From the NCBI GenBank assembly GCA_964550025.1, contig CAZJYI010000121.1, forward strand, positions 1 through 36,314: a stretch of 36,314 nt of DNA. The letters run 5' to 3'. Numbering within the stretch: the stretch's first letter is position 1; each line of letters opens with the position of its first letter. The translations under genes were made by a program, and so were the position numbers. Below, one piece after another: positions 19,601-27,358 of the stretch. The notes under the pieces were generated by a model, which did not search any database, was not told the origin of the DNA, and worked only from the letters and a program-made list of their open reading frames with translations. Source of the DNA: CAZJYI01 sp964550025. GTDB lineage: Bacteria; Verrucomicrobiota; Kiritimatiellia; UBA8416; CAYOBW01.

Positions 19601-22445
19601 GGATCCCGCGGGACACAGCACCCGCTTCGCCTACGATGCGTTGAACCGCATGACCAGCCGAACGGACCGTCTTGGGCATGCGACAGCATACGCGTACGAT
19701 GCCCTGGATCGCCTCGTGCGCGAGGTCGACCCTGAAGGTGTTGCGACGGAGCACGCGTACGACCCGGCCGGCCGGCGCGTCGCGACCACGATCGGGGGGC
19801 GGACATGGCAGACGGGCTATGACAACGAAGATGAGGTCACGTCCGAGACAACGCCGCTGGGCCTTATCACTGTGCACGAGCGCGACGCGCTTGGGGCCGT
19901 CGTCCGCATGACGGATCCTATGGGTCACGCCACGACGTACGAGTATGACGCCATGCAGCGCCTCACGGCGAGCGTTGATCCCCTGGGACGGGTGGACAGG
20001 CGAAGCTACGAGGCACGCGGCTTGCTATCGGGCGTTTCCAATGCGATCGCCGCCGCGCGTTGTTCCTACAACGGTCTCGGGCTGATCGAGACACTGACAG
20101 ACCCGAATGGCGAAGCCTGGACATTTGACCACACCGACATGGGACGCCTGCGCTCTCAGACCGACCCGCGGTCACGCACGACAACGCAGTCGTGGGACAG
20201 CAGGGGTCGGCTGGCTGGCATCGGTTTTGCGGGAGGCGGAACCCTGGGTATCACCTACGACGGAGAGGGCAACGAGACCAACAGGGTCCATTCCGACGGA
20301 ACGAGCATCGACTATGAGTACGACTCCCTAAACCGGCTGATTCGCACGAGCGGCACGACCGTGGCTCTCTCGCTGGGCTACGATGCCGAGGGGCGCGTCA
20401 CGGCGACCGAGGGGGCCGGGATGACATTTGGGGCGACGCATGACCGTGCCGGACGGCTCAAGACCGCGACCTACGCCGGCGGCCTGTTCGTCGTGACCTA
20501 TACATACAACGCCGCAAACGGGCTTCTGACGGGGGTGCGCGACAGCCTGACGGACACGGCGCTTTCCTTCAGCTACGACGCCGACCACAGACTCGTGAAG
20601 ATCACGCGTCCGAACGGCGTGCATACGATCAACACGTGGGACAACGCGGCGCGGTTGGTGCGCATCCAGGATGGAACAGTGCTGGATCTGCGTTACGAGC
20701 TCGACGCGGCGGGGGAGGTCTCCCGGGCGCGTCTCAAGGCGCCCCTCGCCTTGGCGTTACGGCTGGCGTCCGGTGCGGAAACGCGAGCTTTTGACGCGGC
20801 GGCGCAGACCGCCACGACGGGGTATGCGTTCGATGCGCGTGGCCGGCAGACCGCCGGTCCCGGATGCGCGTACCGGTGGAACGATGCGGGGCATCTCACA
20901 GCGGTGTCGAATGCGTCTCATACGACGGATACGGCCTGTGACGGCCTCGGCAACCCCGCGACACGCCGCCGCGGCGCGGTGACGACCCGCTTCTTCTACA
21001 ACCACGCCCTGAGGATGCAACCCGTCGTGGCGGAACATGACGAGTCCGGCGGTCGATTCCTGCGGTACTACGTGTGGACGCCGGACGGCGAGCTGCTCTA
21101 CATGATCGACGCAACGGCAGGGAACGCCGTGTGCCACTACCACTTCGACCGGATGGGGTGCGTTTTGGCGCTCACGGATGCCTCGGGGGGCGTGACGGAC
21201 GCCTACGCCTATACGCCCTACGGTGCCCTGTTGAGGCACGAGGGTGCGAGCGAGCAGCCGTTCACATTCGCCGGTCGGTGGGGTGTGCGCCGCGAAGGGG
21301 ATGGGGAGCTCTACCGCATGGGGGCGCGTTACTACGACGCGGCCGCCGGGCGTTTTCTTTCCCGCGATCCCATGTGGCCCGTTCCCGATGTCGTCAACAG
21401 CCTGAATCCCTACAACTACGCCCTGATGAATCCGGTTCGTTTCGGCGATCCCCGGGGGACGTTCCCGGTGGACCTTGCCAACGAGTCGGGGCCGGGGGGT
21501 GACAGTTTCAAGGGGTCGGATCGGGAGACTCACGGGGGGGGCACGGATGAGGGGCACTTCGACATCGATCACGGGACGGTGAAGGCCATCGAGAAGTTCC
21601 TGCAGAAGACAGGCAAGACGGCGGGCAAGGTCTTCAAGCGCGTCAAGCCGGGGCTCGGGAGGCTGGCAAAACAGACAGCCAGGCTCGGTAAGGGCATTGT
21701 TCCGGGGGCAGCGACCGCCGAGGTGCTTGCATCGGAAGGCGGGGGGCAGATTGCCGAGCAGGCAGCCAAGGCTGGCAAAGGCTCCCGGATAGGCAATTTC
21801 TTCAAGTACCCGGCCAAAGCCATGACCTCTCGATTTCCCAAGTGCTTCACGGGCATTGCCTTTGGAGAAGGGGTTTCGGGGGTGATTGACACTATGATTC
21901 AGGTGAACAACCTCAGGGAGGGCGGCTATGCGCTGAACGCGCAGCGCACGAAGTACAGCCCCGGGGGCGACCTGGGTGCGCTGATCACGGGAGAGAGCGC
22001 AGTGGCCAATGCCGCGCGCGTCGAGAAGCACCGCAACGCGCTTGGGGATGCGTGGGAAGGGGCCAAGGCCAACCAGCTCAGCCGCGTCCAGGCGATGAGG
22101 AAGACATTCGAGGAGCATCGGACAACCAAGACCGATTCACTTGCGGAAGCCCTTGGATCAAGCTTCAAGGTCCTCGGTTCGGTTTTCATGAACACCATCG
22201 TCTATCCCACGCTTGATGTGGTCGGCCTCACCGAGCCGGGATTCGAGACGGCGGGCGCAAGGCTGGGCGAGCTCTACCCCATCGACTCCCCGCAGGCGAG
22301 TCCGGAATGGCGGCGCCAGATATCCCGTGACATGAAGCCGGTGAATGCCATGGATTACCAGGGGCGGGCACCCGGCACATACGGCAGCAGCTATGGCCTC
22401 GGAGGAGTGACCGTGTCCCGTTCCGGCCACCCCTATGCCAACTGA
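16647..22445 (+). CDS. Giant Rhs/YD-repeat protein with N-terminal ASH-like and DUF6531-like domains
   Basis: The protein has 1932 residues; the start at 16647 follows AACTGGGGGTGGAACT, similar to the leader of Rhs1. Residues 1-28 are a signal peptide. Residues about 38-145 form an ASPM/SPD-2/Hydin-type Ig domain (FGAIAVGSTARQTFTLKNLS, then PGETRQIDVEFVPTSPG). Residues about 158-230 resemble DUF6531, the usual N-terminal marker of Rhs and polymorphic-toxin shells (GDPVQTATGEFLIGPV). YD repeats run to about 1500, and the Rhs core ends with MGARYYDAAAGRFLSRDPMW, then NPYNYALMNP and DPRG (about 1605). The remaining 327 residues (1606-1932) are unlike Rhs1 and unrecognised: a Gly/Asp-rich linker, a basic helical stretch (KTGKTAGKVFKRVKPGLGRL) and a mixed helical tail. 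This is the toxin position in polymorphic toxins, but no catalytic motif is visible and the next gene, 180 bases on, is a glycosyltransferase rather than an immunity protein. Confidence 0.88.
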   Translation: MHANAHIRIGRFVLAFVLAVGWVGGACGGTRDGLSLLPDPHDFGAIAVGSTARQTFTLKNLSAQTEVELVNFGLMAMWEAGDPTQFRIVGDNSEKTLGPGETRQIDVEFVPTSPGAKYTELWALGLSGGGPANVWTILRGGTEGDSESLSAANTPFAEVSGDPVQTATGEFLIGPVTDVDLGGPLPVRFTRWYATRLRREGSDLESHGLGANWTHNFALRAEGITPTAAKIVYERGKRLSFTRNAGAWERAKAEEVLYELKEDTTGDLWLLHPVRKLVYCFDSANGRLLNVMDQNANTLTLTYGAQELLSVSDGLGRSIALAYSAAEKAVTNMTDGTRNVAFSYVDGRLATVADPMGNTTTYVYDTNVTDNGVLIAAVEYPDGNRHNTQRYDAQGRVVEQTDAYSNTTTFAFDTPAAGTTRIRNADGSERSTDHAEQARMTRRQDEAGQAAGVDFDANGRPTVVTDRQGGRVGVGYHADSGLVQAFTNASGNASHMGYVARTVTFTNPATLGTVQFTFHDLARNDYPDGTHEIYAYDSRGNRITRRDRGGGTWRYTYNGRGQVLTVTNPMGGVKTYAYNADGTLASRRDSDTGLTTYGYDSLRRLIRTTQPDGTSRGTGYDLNDRVVARTNENGQVTVFAYGRNGNLTDTTDPLGYVESQRYDRMDRVARTLDSLGPMDTYVYDSMGRVASVIDADGIATTSRYNERGWVVNTARSGQSRDTAHDNEGVVLSRTSARGFTTTYGTDARGQVTNVTDALGGVHGLTLDSAGRVTRSVDPLGHASSYLYDGRGMVSETQPVIGTATYVRNALGQPVVYTNFNGDVWTYGYTPMGRLAAETNALGRTTRYSYDQMGRSVRTDNADGTHTEMTYDNRGWVGTRTDEAGETWSYVYDHAGRETGVTNPLGGVETTTYHLDGTRATQTDSDSGVTTNRYDALRRLTETTFPDGASVRFRYDAFSRVTNTVDANGGVLAQLYDLEGNLVQETDPAGHSTRFAYDALNRMTSRTDRLGHATAYAYDALDRLVREVDPEGVATEHAYDPAGRRVATTIGGRTWQTGYDNEDEVTSETTPLGLITVHERDALGAVVRMTDPMGHATTYEYDAMQRLTASVDPLGRVDRRSYEARGLLSGVSNAIAAARCSYNGLGLIETLTDPNGEAWTFDHTDMGRLRSQTDPRSRTTTQSWDSRGRLAGIGFAGGGTLGITYDGEGNETNRVHSDGTSIDYEYDSLNRLIRTSGTTVALSLGYDAEGRVTATEGAGMTFGATHDRAGRLKTATYAGGLFVVTYTYNAANGLLTGVRDSLTDTALSFSYDADHRLVKITRPNGVHTINTWDNAARLVRIQDGTVLDLRYELDAAGEVSRARLKAPLALALRLASGAETRAFDAAAQTATTGYAFDARGRQTAGPGCAYRWNDAGHLTAVSNASHTTDTACDGLGNPATRRRGAVTTRFFYNHALRMQPVVAEHDESGGRFLRYYVWTPDGELLYMIDATAGNAVCHYHFDRMGCVLALTDASGGVTDAYAYTPYGALLRHEGASEQPFTFAGRWGVRREGDGELYRMGARYYDAAAGRFLSRDPMWPVPDVVNSLNPYNYALMNPVRFGDPRGTFPVDLANESGPGGDSFKGSDRETHGGGTDEGHFDIDHGTVKAIEKFLQKTGKTAGKVFKRVKPGLGRLAKQTARLGKGIVPGAATAEVLASEGGGQIAEQAAKAGKGSRIGNFFKYPAKAMTSRFPKCFTGIAFGEGVSGVIDTMIQVNNLREGGYALNAQRTKYSPGGDLGALITGESAVANAARVEKHRNALGDAWEGAKANQLSRVQAMRKTFEEHRTTKTDSLAEALGSSFKVLGSVFMNTIVYPTLDVVGLTEPGFETAGARLGELYPIDSPQASPEWRRQISRDMKPVNAMDYQGRAPGTYGSSYGLGGVTVSRSGHPYAN

Positions 22446-22625
22446 GCGGCGAGTTGCCCAAACCAGGATCACGCAGGTTCCGGCCGGCTTGACGCCCCCT
22501 TGCCGTTGCGCGATTACTCTATTCGATATGACATTGATTTCCTTTCCGCACCCGTTAGCCGTTTGCTAGGGTAGCCGGCAATCGTGATTTGCAGACCCCT
22601 TCTGCGGGAATGTGGAGACATGACC

Positions 22626-24041
22626 ATGCCGGTTGATCCGCTGGCCCTGAGCAAAGAACATCCAGAGTGGAGCGCCAACGTCCCGATCACCACCGCGCAG
22701 AAGGTGATCATCATCGTTGTGTGCCTGATTGTTGCGGTCATGGCGGCCTGGAAGCCGTGGCCTACCGCACGCGTGTTCGTCGGGCTTTCCACCGTGTTCT
22801 ATCTCCTGTTCACGGCCTACAAGTTCATTCTCGTGCGCTTTTCGGTCGTGTCCGAGTCCGGACTCCACATATCGGATGAGGACGTGGCCGCGCTGCGCGA
22901 CGAGGATCTGCCGATCTACTCGATTCTCATCCCGATGTACAAAGAACCGGAGACCGTGGCGCAGATGACCGAGGCGCTCAAGGCCATGGACTACCCGGCT
23001 GACAAGAAGGACGTCCAGTTCCTGCTCGAAGAGGATGACGAGGAGACGCTTGCGGCGGCGGAGAAGGTTGATATGCCGGAGGGGTTTCGCGTGACGGTGA
23101 TTCCCGAGTCCTTTCCCAGGACCAAGCCCAAGGCCTGCAACATCGGGCTCGAGCTGGCACGCGGGAAGTTCCTCGTGATCTACGACGCCGAAGACCGGCC
23201 GGAACCCGACCAGCTCAAGAAAGCCGTGGCCGCCTTCAACCGCGCCTCTTCCGACGTCGTATGCCTGCAGTCCCGGCTGAACTTCTACAATCCGCGCCAG
23301 AACCTCCTGACGCGCTGGTTCGCCGCCGAGTACTCCGCGTGGTTCGACCTGTCGCTGCCCGGTCTCTCGGCGCTCGGCGCCGTGATTCCGCTCGGCGGGA
23401 CCTCGAACCACTTTGTCACCTCCACGCTGAGGGAATTGTACGGTTGGGACGCCTACAACGTGACCGAAGACTGCGACTTGGGGGTGCGCATTTACCGCGC
23501 CGGCTATCGCTCCCTCATGCTCAACACGACGACGTGGGAGGAAGCCTGCAGCCATTTCGGTTTCTGGGTGCGCCAGAGAACGCGATGGCTCAAAGGCTAC
23601 ATCCAGACGTACATGGTCCACATGCGCCGCCCGCTCAAGCTCATGCGCGATCTCGGGTTCGAGAACTTCTGCCACTTCCAGTTGCTGATCGGCGGGATCG
23701 TCGTATCGTTCCTCCTCAACCCGCTGTACTGGTTCCTGGCGCTGCTCTGGTTCCTCACCCGGCTGGAGGTGCTGACCAGCCTCTTCCCCCTTCCCATTTT
23801 CGCCATCGGCGCGTTCTGTCTCTTCGTGGGGAACTTCGTCTTTGTCTACGTGAACACCGTTGCATGTTACTGGCGAGGCTACTTCGACCTGGTCAAGTAC
23901 TGCCTGCTGGTTCCCGTACACTGGGTGATGATGAGCTACAGCGGTTGGCGCGCGTTTCTCCAGTTCTTCTCCGATCCGTTCTACTGGGAGAAGACGCAGC
24001 ACGGAATGGTCGCCGCGGCCGAAGGGCAGGAGGGGGACTGA
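22626..24041 (+). CDS. Membrane glycosyltransferase family 2 (cellulose-synthase-like)
   Basis: The protein has 471 residues. Alternative starts are GTG 22584 and ATG 22620; ATG 22626 is preferred because GGAG (22614-22617) then sits eight bases upstream. Two membrane helices lie at about 26-45 and 50-70, a GT-A domain at about 95-325 and further helices at about 352-440. Catalytic landmarks are SILIPMYKEPE (99-109), an acidic cluster EEDDEE (135-140), DAED (187-190), TED (280-282) and QRTRWLKG (317-324). The QxxRW motif is typical of processive inverting transferases such as cellulose, chitin and hyaluronan synthases. It probably polymerises or extends a glycan from a nucleotide sugar at the inner membrane. 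It is first of a cluster: the GT-C-like gene starts six bases after its stop. The sugar cannot be told from sequence. The AT-richer stretch 22505-22575 probably holds the promoter, but I see no convincing box pair. Confidence 0.87.
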   Translation: MPVDPLALSKEHPEWSANVPITTAQKVIIIVVCLIVAVMAAWKPWPTARVFVGLSTVFYLLFTAYKFILVRFSVVSESGLHISDEDVAALRDEDLPIYSILIPMYKEPETVAQMTEALKAMDYPADKKDVQFLLEEDDEETLAAAEKVDMPEGFRVTVIPESFPRTKPKACNIGLELARGKFLVIYDAEDRPEPDQLKKAVAAFNRASSDVVCLQSRLNFYNPRQNLLTRWFAAEYSAWFDLSLPGLSALGAVIPLGGTSNHFVTSTLRELYGWDAYNVTEDCDLGVRIYRAGYRSLMLNTTTWEEACSHFGFWVRQRTRWLKGYIQTYMVHMRRPLKLMRDLGFENFCHFQLLIGGIVVSFLLNPLYWFLALLWFLTRLEVLTSLFPLPIFAIGAFCLFVGNFVFVYVNTVACYWRGYFDLVKYCLLVPVHWVMMSYSGWRAFLQFFSDPFYWEKTQHGMVAAAEGQEGD

Positions 24042-24047
24042 GCCGCT

Positions 24048-25547
24048 ATGCTCAAGTACTATCGCGACAACCCGGAACGCCGCTCGGAGCTCCTTGTCGT
24101 CCTCATCCTGTTCGTATTGGCGGGCGCGCTCCTCTCGGTAGGGCTCTATAGCCAGGATCTCGTGTCGAAGGACGCCCTGGTCTACGAGTCGATCTGCCGC
24201 CAGATGTCGCGCAACACCACCGAAGGCCGGCAGGCCGTCGTCAGCTCGGCCTGGTGGCCGCCCCTCTCCGTCCTGCTGCGCTGGCCCATAGCGGCTCTCG
24301 TCCCTCTGCGGGGAATCCCGTTCGCCTCCGTCCTCATCAGCTCCCTTTTCGGCGCCGCCTGTATTCTCCTCCTGGAGCGCGCGTTGCGCCAATGGCGGGG
24401 CGCCGGGTTCCGCTTTGCCGTCGTTCTCGCCTTTGCGCTGAATCCCTTCTTTCTGCGCGAGTGCGTCAGCGGCTCCGCGTCCACAACGGCCCTCTTCTTT
24501 ACCCTCTTCGTTGCGTGGAGCCTGGTGCAGTGGATCGCTACGCGAAGCCTCCGGTCGCTTGTCTACCTCGGCTTCGCCGCCGCCTGCCTGCTTCTCACGA
24601 GCCTCGAGATGTCGCTCTGGCTACTTGTCGTCATCCTGGTCCTGGCGGTTGACGTGGCCCTCTATGCCCGTAGGCCGGGGCAGCGCCAGGCCTCCCTGAT
24701 TCTCGCCCTGCTGCCTCTCCTGTACGCCCTTGGCCTGTGGATGCTGATGAACTGGCTCGTGATGGGCAATGGACTCTACTTCCTGGGTTCGCTGCTGTCG
24801 TTCCATGCTTGCCCCGCCGGGGACCCCGCCAGGCTGGCGCCGGTGGCTCCGCGGCACCTCTTGGCCGCCGGCCTGTCGGCCGCCTGCGCAGTCCTGTTCC
24901 TGTTGCGCCGCATGCGCGCCGGGCTGTATGCGGGCCTTCTCGGCGTGGCGCCGCTGGCCGTTGCGGCTGTCCTGAGGCGCGGCGGCGTTCTCTGGGATGG
25001 CGGTCCCGCGCTCCTGGCCCTCTTCCCGCTGTCGATTCTGGCCATCTTTGCGGCCGGGGCCGTGCCGTCCGAAAAACCGCCGCGCCTGCGGTGGTGCGCC
25101 TGGGTCGCGCCCGTGATCGTCAGCGTGGCATCGGTTGTCTGGCTGGACGGCGAAAGCCTGTTGCCGCCCCGCAAAGCCAGCTACGCGTCCGCCCTGGCAG
25201 ACCGCGAATCCGTGCCGCACCGAATCAGGAAATACGTGCGCTCGCGCTCGCGCTTTGCGCGCGTCTTCGTCGGCGGGTACGACAGCTTTGCGCTCCTTGC
25301 GGGCGACGACCCCGACGACATCTTCGTTCATGCGCTTGACTTCGATTTCAACAGCGCCAAGAATGCATACCCGGGTCAAGTTCTGTTTTTGCTCGTCAGG
25401 CGCCCCTCCGATCGGGACGTGACAGACAGTGTCCATTGGAAACATGATGGACTCTTCCAGCTCGGGAGCCACACCGCGCTCTATGACAGTGAATGGGGAG
25501 ACTGGCGCCTCTTCGAGATCATCCAGGCGCCTGCACGGGAGCCATGA
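24048..25547 (+). CDS. Polytopic membrane protein, GT-C/GT39-like glycosyltransferase candidate
   Basis: The protein has 499 residues, starting six bases after the upstream glycosyltransferase stop. About ten hydrophobic helices fill residues 14-365, with an acidic first external loop (SQDLVSKDALVYESICRQM, D42 and E47) as in the dolichyl-phosphate-mannose/ArnT type of GT-C enzyme. A soluble C-terminal part (about 370-499) follows, as in many such proteins. It is probably a lipid-linked-sugar transferase or other membrane partner of the glycosyltransferase. Identification is by architecture only, since GT-C enzymes have little sequence conservation; an undefined membrane protein remains possible. 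Its stop overlaps the next reading frame in ATGA. Confidence 0.72.
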   Translation: MLKYYRDNPERRSELLVVLILFVLAGALLSVGLYSQDLVSKDALVYESICRQMSRNTTEGRQAVVSSAWWPPLSVLLRWPIAALVPLRGIPFASVLISSLFGAACILLLERALRQWRGAGFRFAVVLAFALNPFFLRECVSGSASTTALFFTLFVAWSLVQWIATRSLRSLVYLGFAAACLLLTSLEMSLWLLVVILVLAVDVALYARRPGQRQASLILALLPLLYALGLWMLMNWLVMGNGLYFLGSLLSFHACPAGDPARLAPVAPRHLLAAGLSAACAVLFLLRRMRAGLYAGLLGVAPLAVAAVLRRGGVLWDGGPALLALFPLSILAIFAAGAVPSEKPPRLRWCAWVAPVIVSVASVVWLDGESLLPPRKASYASALADRESVPHRIRKYVRSRSRFARVFVGGYDSFALLAGDDPDDIFVHALDFDFNSAKNAYPGQVLFLLVRRPSDRDVTDSVHWKHDGLFQLGSHTALYDSEWGDWRLFEIIQAPAREP

Positions 25548-25549
25548 CC

Positions 25550-27190
25550 ATGCGTGCCAAGATCATCGTCACACTTTTCGCCTGCCTGGCCATCGCCGCC
25601 GGATGGCACATGAGCGGTAGATTGCGCCTTGAATCCGAGAAGATCAGCGCAGAGCTCACGCGCCTGCGCGGCCAGGTGTCGGCTCTTGCCTCCGAATGCG
25701 AGAAGCTGGAGAACGCGCGGCGCCAGACCTATCTGGAGGTGTTGGCACACTCCAACCGGGCCGATACCATTGAAGCGGCTCTCAAGAGCGAGAAGGAAAC
25801 CAACGAGCCGTTGCGCCGCCAGATCGAGAAGATGATCTCGGAGGGCATCGCGAAGGACTCTCAGCTTGAGAAACGCCTGACGGTGGCGAAACTGCACGTA
25901 ACCGCGATCGAGAAGGGGCGCGAACAACTCGGGCAACTGACGGCCGAGAAGACGAAGCTCACCGCGGCGCTCGATGCCCTGAAACCGAAGTACGACGCGG
26001 CTGTGCGTAAGCTCCAGGAGAACGAAACCGCGCTGGCAGCCGCCAACAAGGGGTTCGAGACCGCCAACGCGCAACTGGCTGAGACAAAGAAGCTGCTGAC
26101 CACCGAGACGGCCAAGACACAGAAGGCCGCCACCGATCTGGCCGCCGCGACCAAGACCGCCCAGGACGCGGGCGCCCAGGTGACCGCCCTCAACGCGCGA
26201 GCCCAGACGGCCGAGGCCCAGACCAAAGACCTGGCCGCGAAGCTGACCGCAAGCGACACCGCCCTCAAAACGGCCCAGGGACAGGCCGCCGCGGAAGCGG
26301 CCCGGGCAAAGACTCTCACGGCCAAGGTGGCTACGCTGGAGAAATCCGTTGCCGACATGAAGATGGCGGGCGATCAGCAGGCCGCGCGCGCCGAGCAGGC
26401 CGAGGCACAGGTTGCGGACCTGACCAACAAGCTCCAGGCGACGCAGGCGGCGAAGATCGATGTCGACAAGAAGCTGGCCGCGTCCGACGCTTCGCTCAAG
26501 CGGTTCCAGGGGCAGCTCACCGCGGAAACGCAGAAGGCAACGGGGCTCGGCACAAAGGTGGCCGCGTTGGAGAAGTCGCTGGCCGACACGACCACCGCTC
26601 GCGAGCAGCAGACCGCCCGTGCCGCGGCGTCCGAAAAGCAGGCGGCCGACCTGACGACGAAGCTCACGGCAGCCACGCAGCAGAAAGCCGAGGCCGATAA
26701 GGCACTTGCCGCCGCCAACACCTTGCTCATGCAGGTGCAGGAGCAGCTTGTCTCGGAGAAGACCAGCACCGGCGCGCTGGCCGGCAAGGTGGCGCAGCTC
26801 GAGAAGTCGGTGGCCGATGCCGGCACGCAGCTCGCAGCCGCCAAGGCCGGCGTCGAGAAGGCCGAGAACCAGGTCGGTGCGCTGACGGCGCAGCTCCAGG
26901 CCGAGAAGACCGCGCACGCGCAGGCCCTCCGGACACACAAGGCGCAGGACGACAAGGTCAACACGCTCTCTTCCCAGGTGACCTCGCTGCAGGGCGAGCT
27001 GGCAGCCGTCCGCGCGCAGCTCGACGCGCAGGCCAAGCGCGCCGCGGAAGCCGAGAAGAAGGTGCAGGAGCTCCAGAAGAAGCTCACCCCGCCCACACCG
27101 CCGACCCCGGCCCCGGCAAAGCCGGCGGCCTCAACCCCGAAACCGCCCGCGAAACCCGCCCCCGCCACTCCGAAGCCTGCCGTGCAGTAG
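25550..27190 (+). CDS. Membrane-anchored Ala-rich coiled-coil protein with Pro-rich tail
   Basis: The protein has 546 residues from ATG 25550, which has GGGAG eight bases upstream. ATG 25544, which overlaps the previous stop as ATGA, would add two residues and is equally possible. A single N-terminal anchor or signal (MRAKIIVTLFACLAIAAGWH) is followed by about 480 residues of continuous heptad-like coiled coil. The coil is rich in Ala, Lys, Gln, Glu and Thr and includes imperfect internal repeats (for example VAALEKSLAD, VAQLEKSVAD, VATLEKSVAD). The last 35 residues are Pro/Ala/Lys-rich (PPTPPTPAPAKPAASTPKPP). It probably spans part of the periplasm, perhaps as a scaffold for the glycan machinery encoded next to it. 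No enzymatic motif. Such coiled coils attract spurious matches to SMC or myosin, so a specific name should not be given. Confidence 0.83.
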   Translation: MRAKIIVTLFACLAIAAGWHMSGRLRLESEKISAELTRLRGQVSALASECEKLENARRQTYLEVLAHSNRADTIEAALKSEKETNEPLRRQIEKMISEGIAKDSQLEKRLTVAKLHVTAIEKGREQLGQLTAEKTKLTAALDALKPKYDAAVRKLQENETALAAANKGFETANAQLAETKKLLTTETAKTQKAATDLAAATKTAQDAGAQVTALNARAQTAEAQTKDLAAKLTASDTALKTAQGQAAAEAARAKTLTAKVATLEKSVADMKMAGDQQAARAEQAEAQVADLTNKLQATQAAKIDVDKKLAASDASLKRFQGQLTAETQKATGLGTKVAALEKSLADTTTAREQQTARAAASEKQAADLTTKLTAATQQKAEADKALAAANTLLMQVQEQLVSEKTSTGALAGKVAQLEKSVADAGTQLAAAKAGVEKAENQVGALTAQLQAEKTAHAQALRTHKAQDDKVNTLSSQVTSLQGELAAVRAQLDAQAKRAAEAEKKVQELQKKLTPPTPPTPAPAKPAASTPKPPAKPAPATPKPAVQ

Positions 27191-27237
27191 AATCAAGCTG
27201 TGTACGGACGCCTTCGCGCTCGGCCCCGGCAAACCGT

Positions 27238-27266
27238 TTGACTTCACACGTAGCTGATAGTAGACA
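27238..27266 (+). promoter_or_regulatory. Candidate promoter before the AlbA_2 regulator (TTGACT-N17-TAGACA)
   Basis: TTGACT (27238-27243) and TAGACA (27261-27266) have 17-base spacing in a locally AT-richer gap, about 93 bases before the ATG at 27359. The -10 box matches only about half of the consensus. It suggests that the regulator and the following glycosyltransferases can be transcribed apart from the upstream trio. Confidence 0.33.
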
Positions 27267-27358
27267 CGCTGCTGACGAGTGCGGAGATCACGGGGGTAGT
27301 CAGAGACCATCTGTAGAGTATGCAGTAGCGTGGCAATCCCCGCGCCGGGACAACTGGA

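Noticed and set aside
22446..22625. Immunity gene for the Rhs2 tip
   Set aside because: The gap is 180 bases and contains no plausible small coding frame with a ribosome site; it looks like a promoter region.
22566..24392. Open frame of about 600 codons on the minus strand opposite the first glycosyltransferase
   Set aside because: His/Arg/Glu-rich shadow of a well-supported transferase with all catalytic motifs on the other strand.
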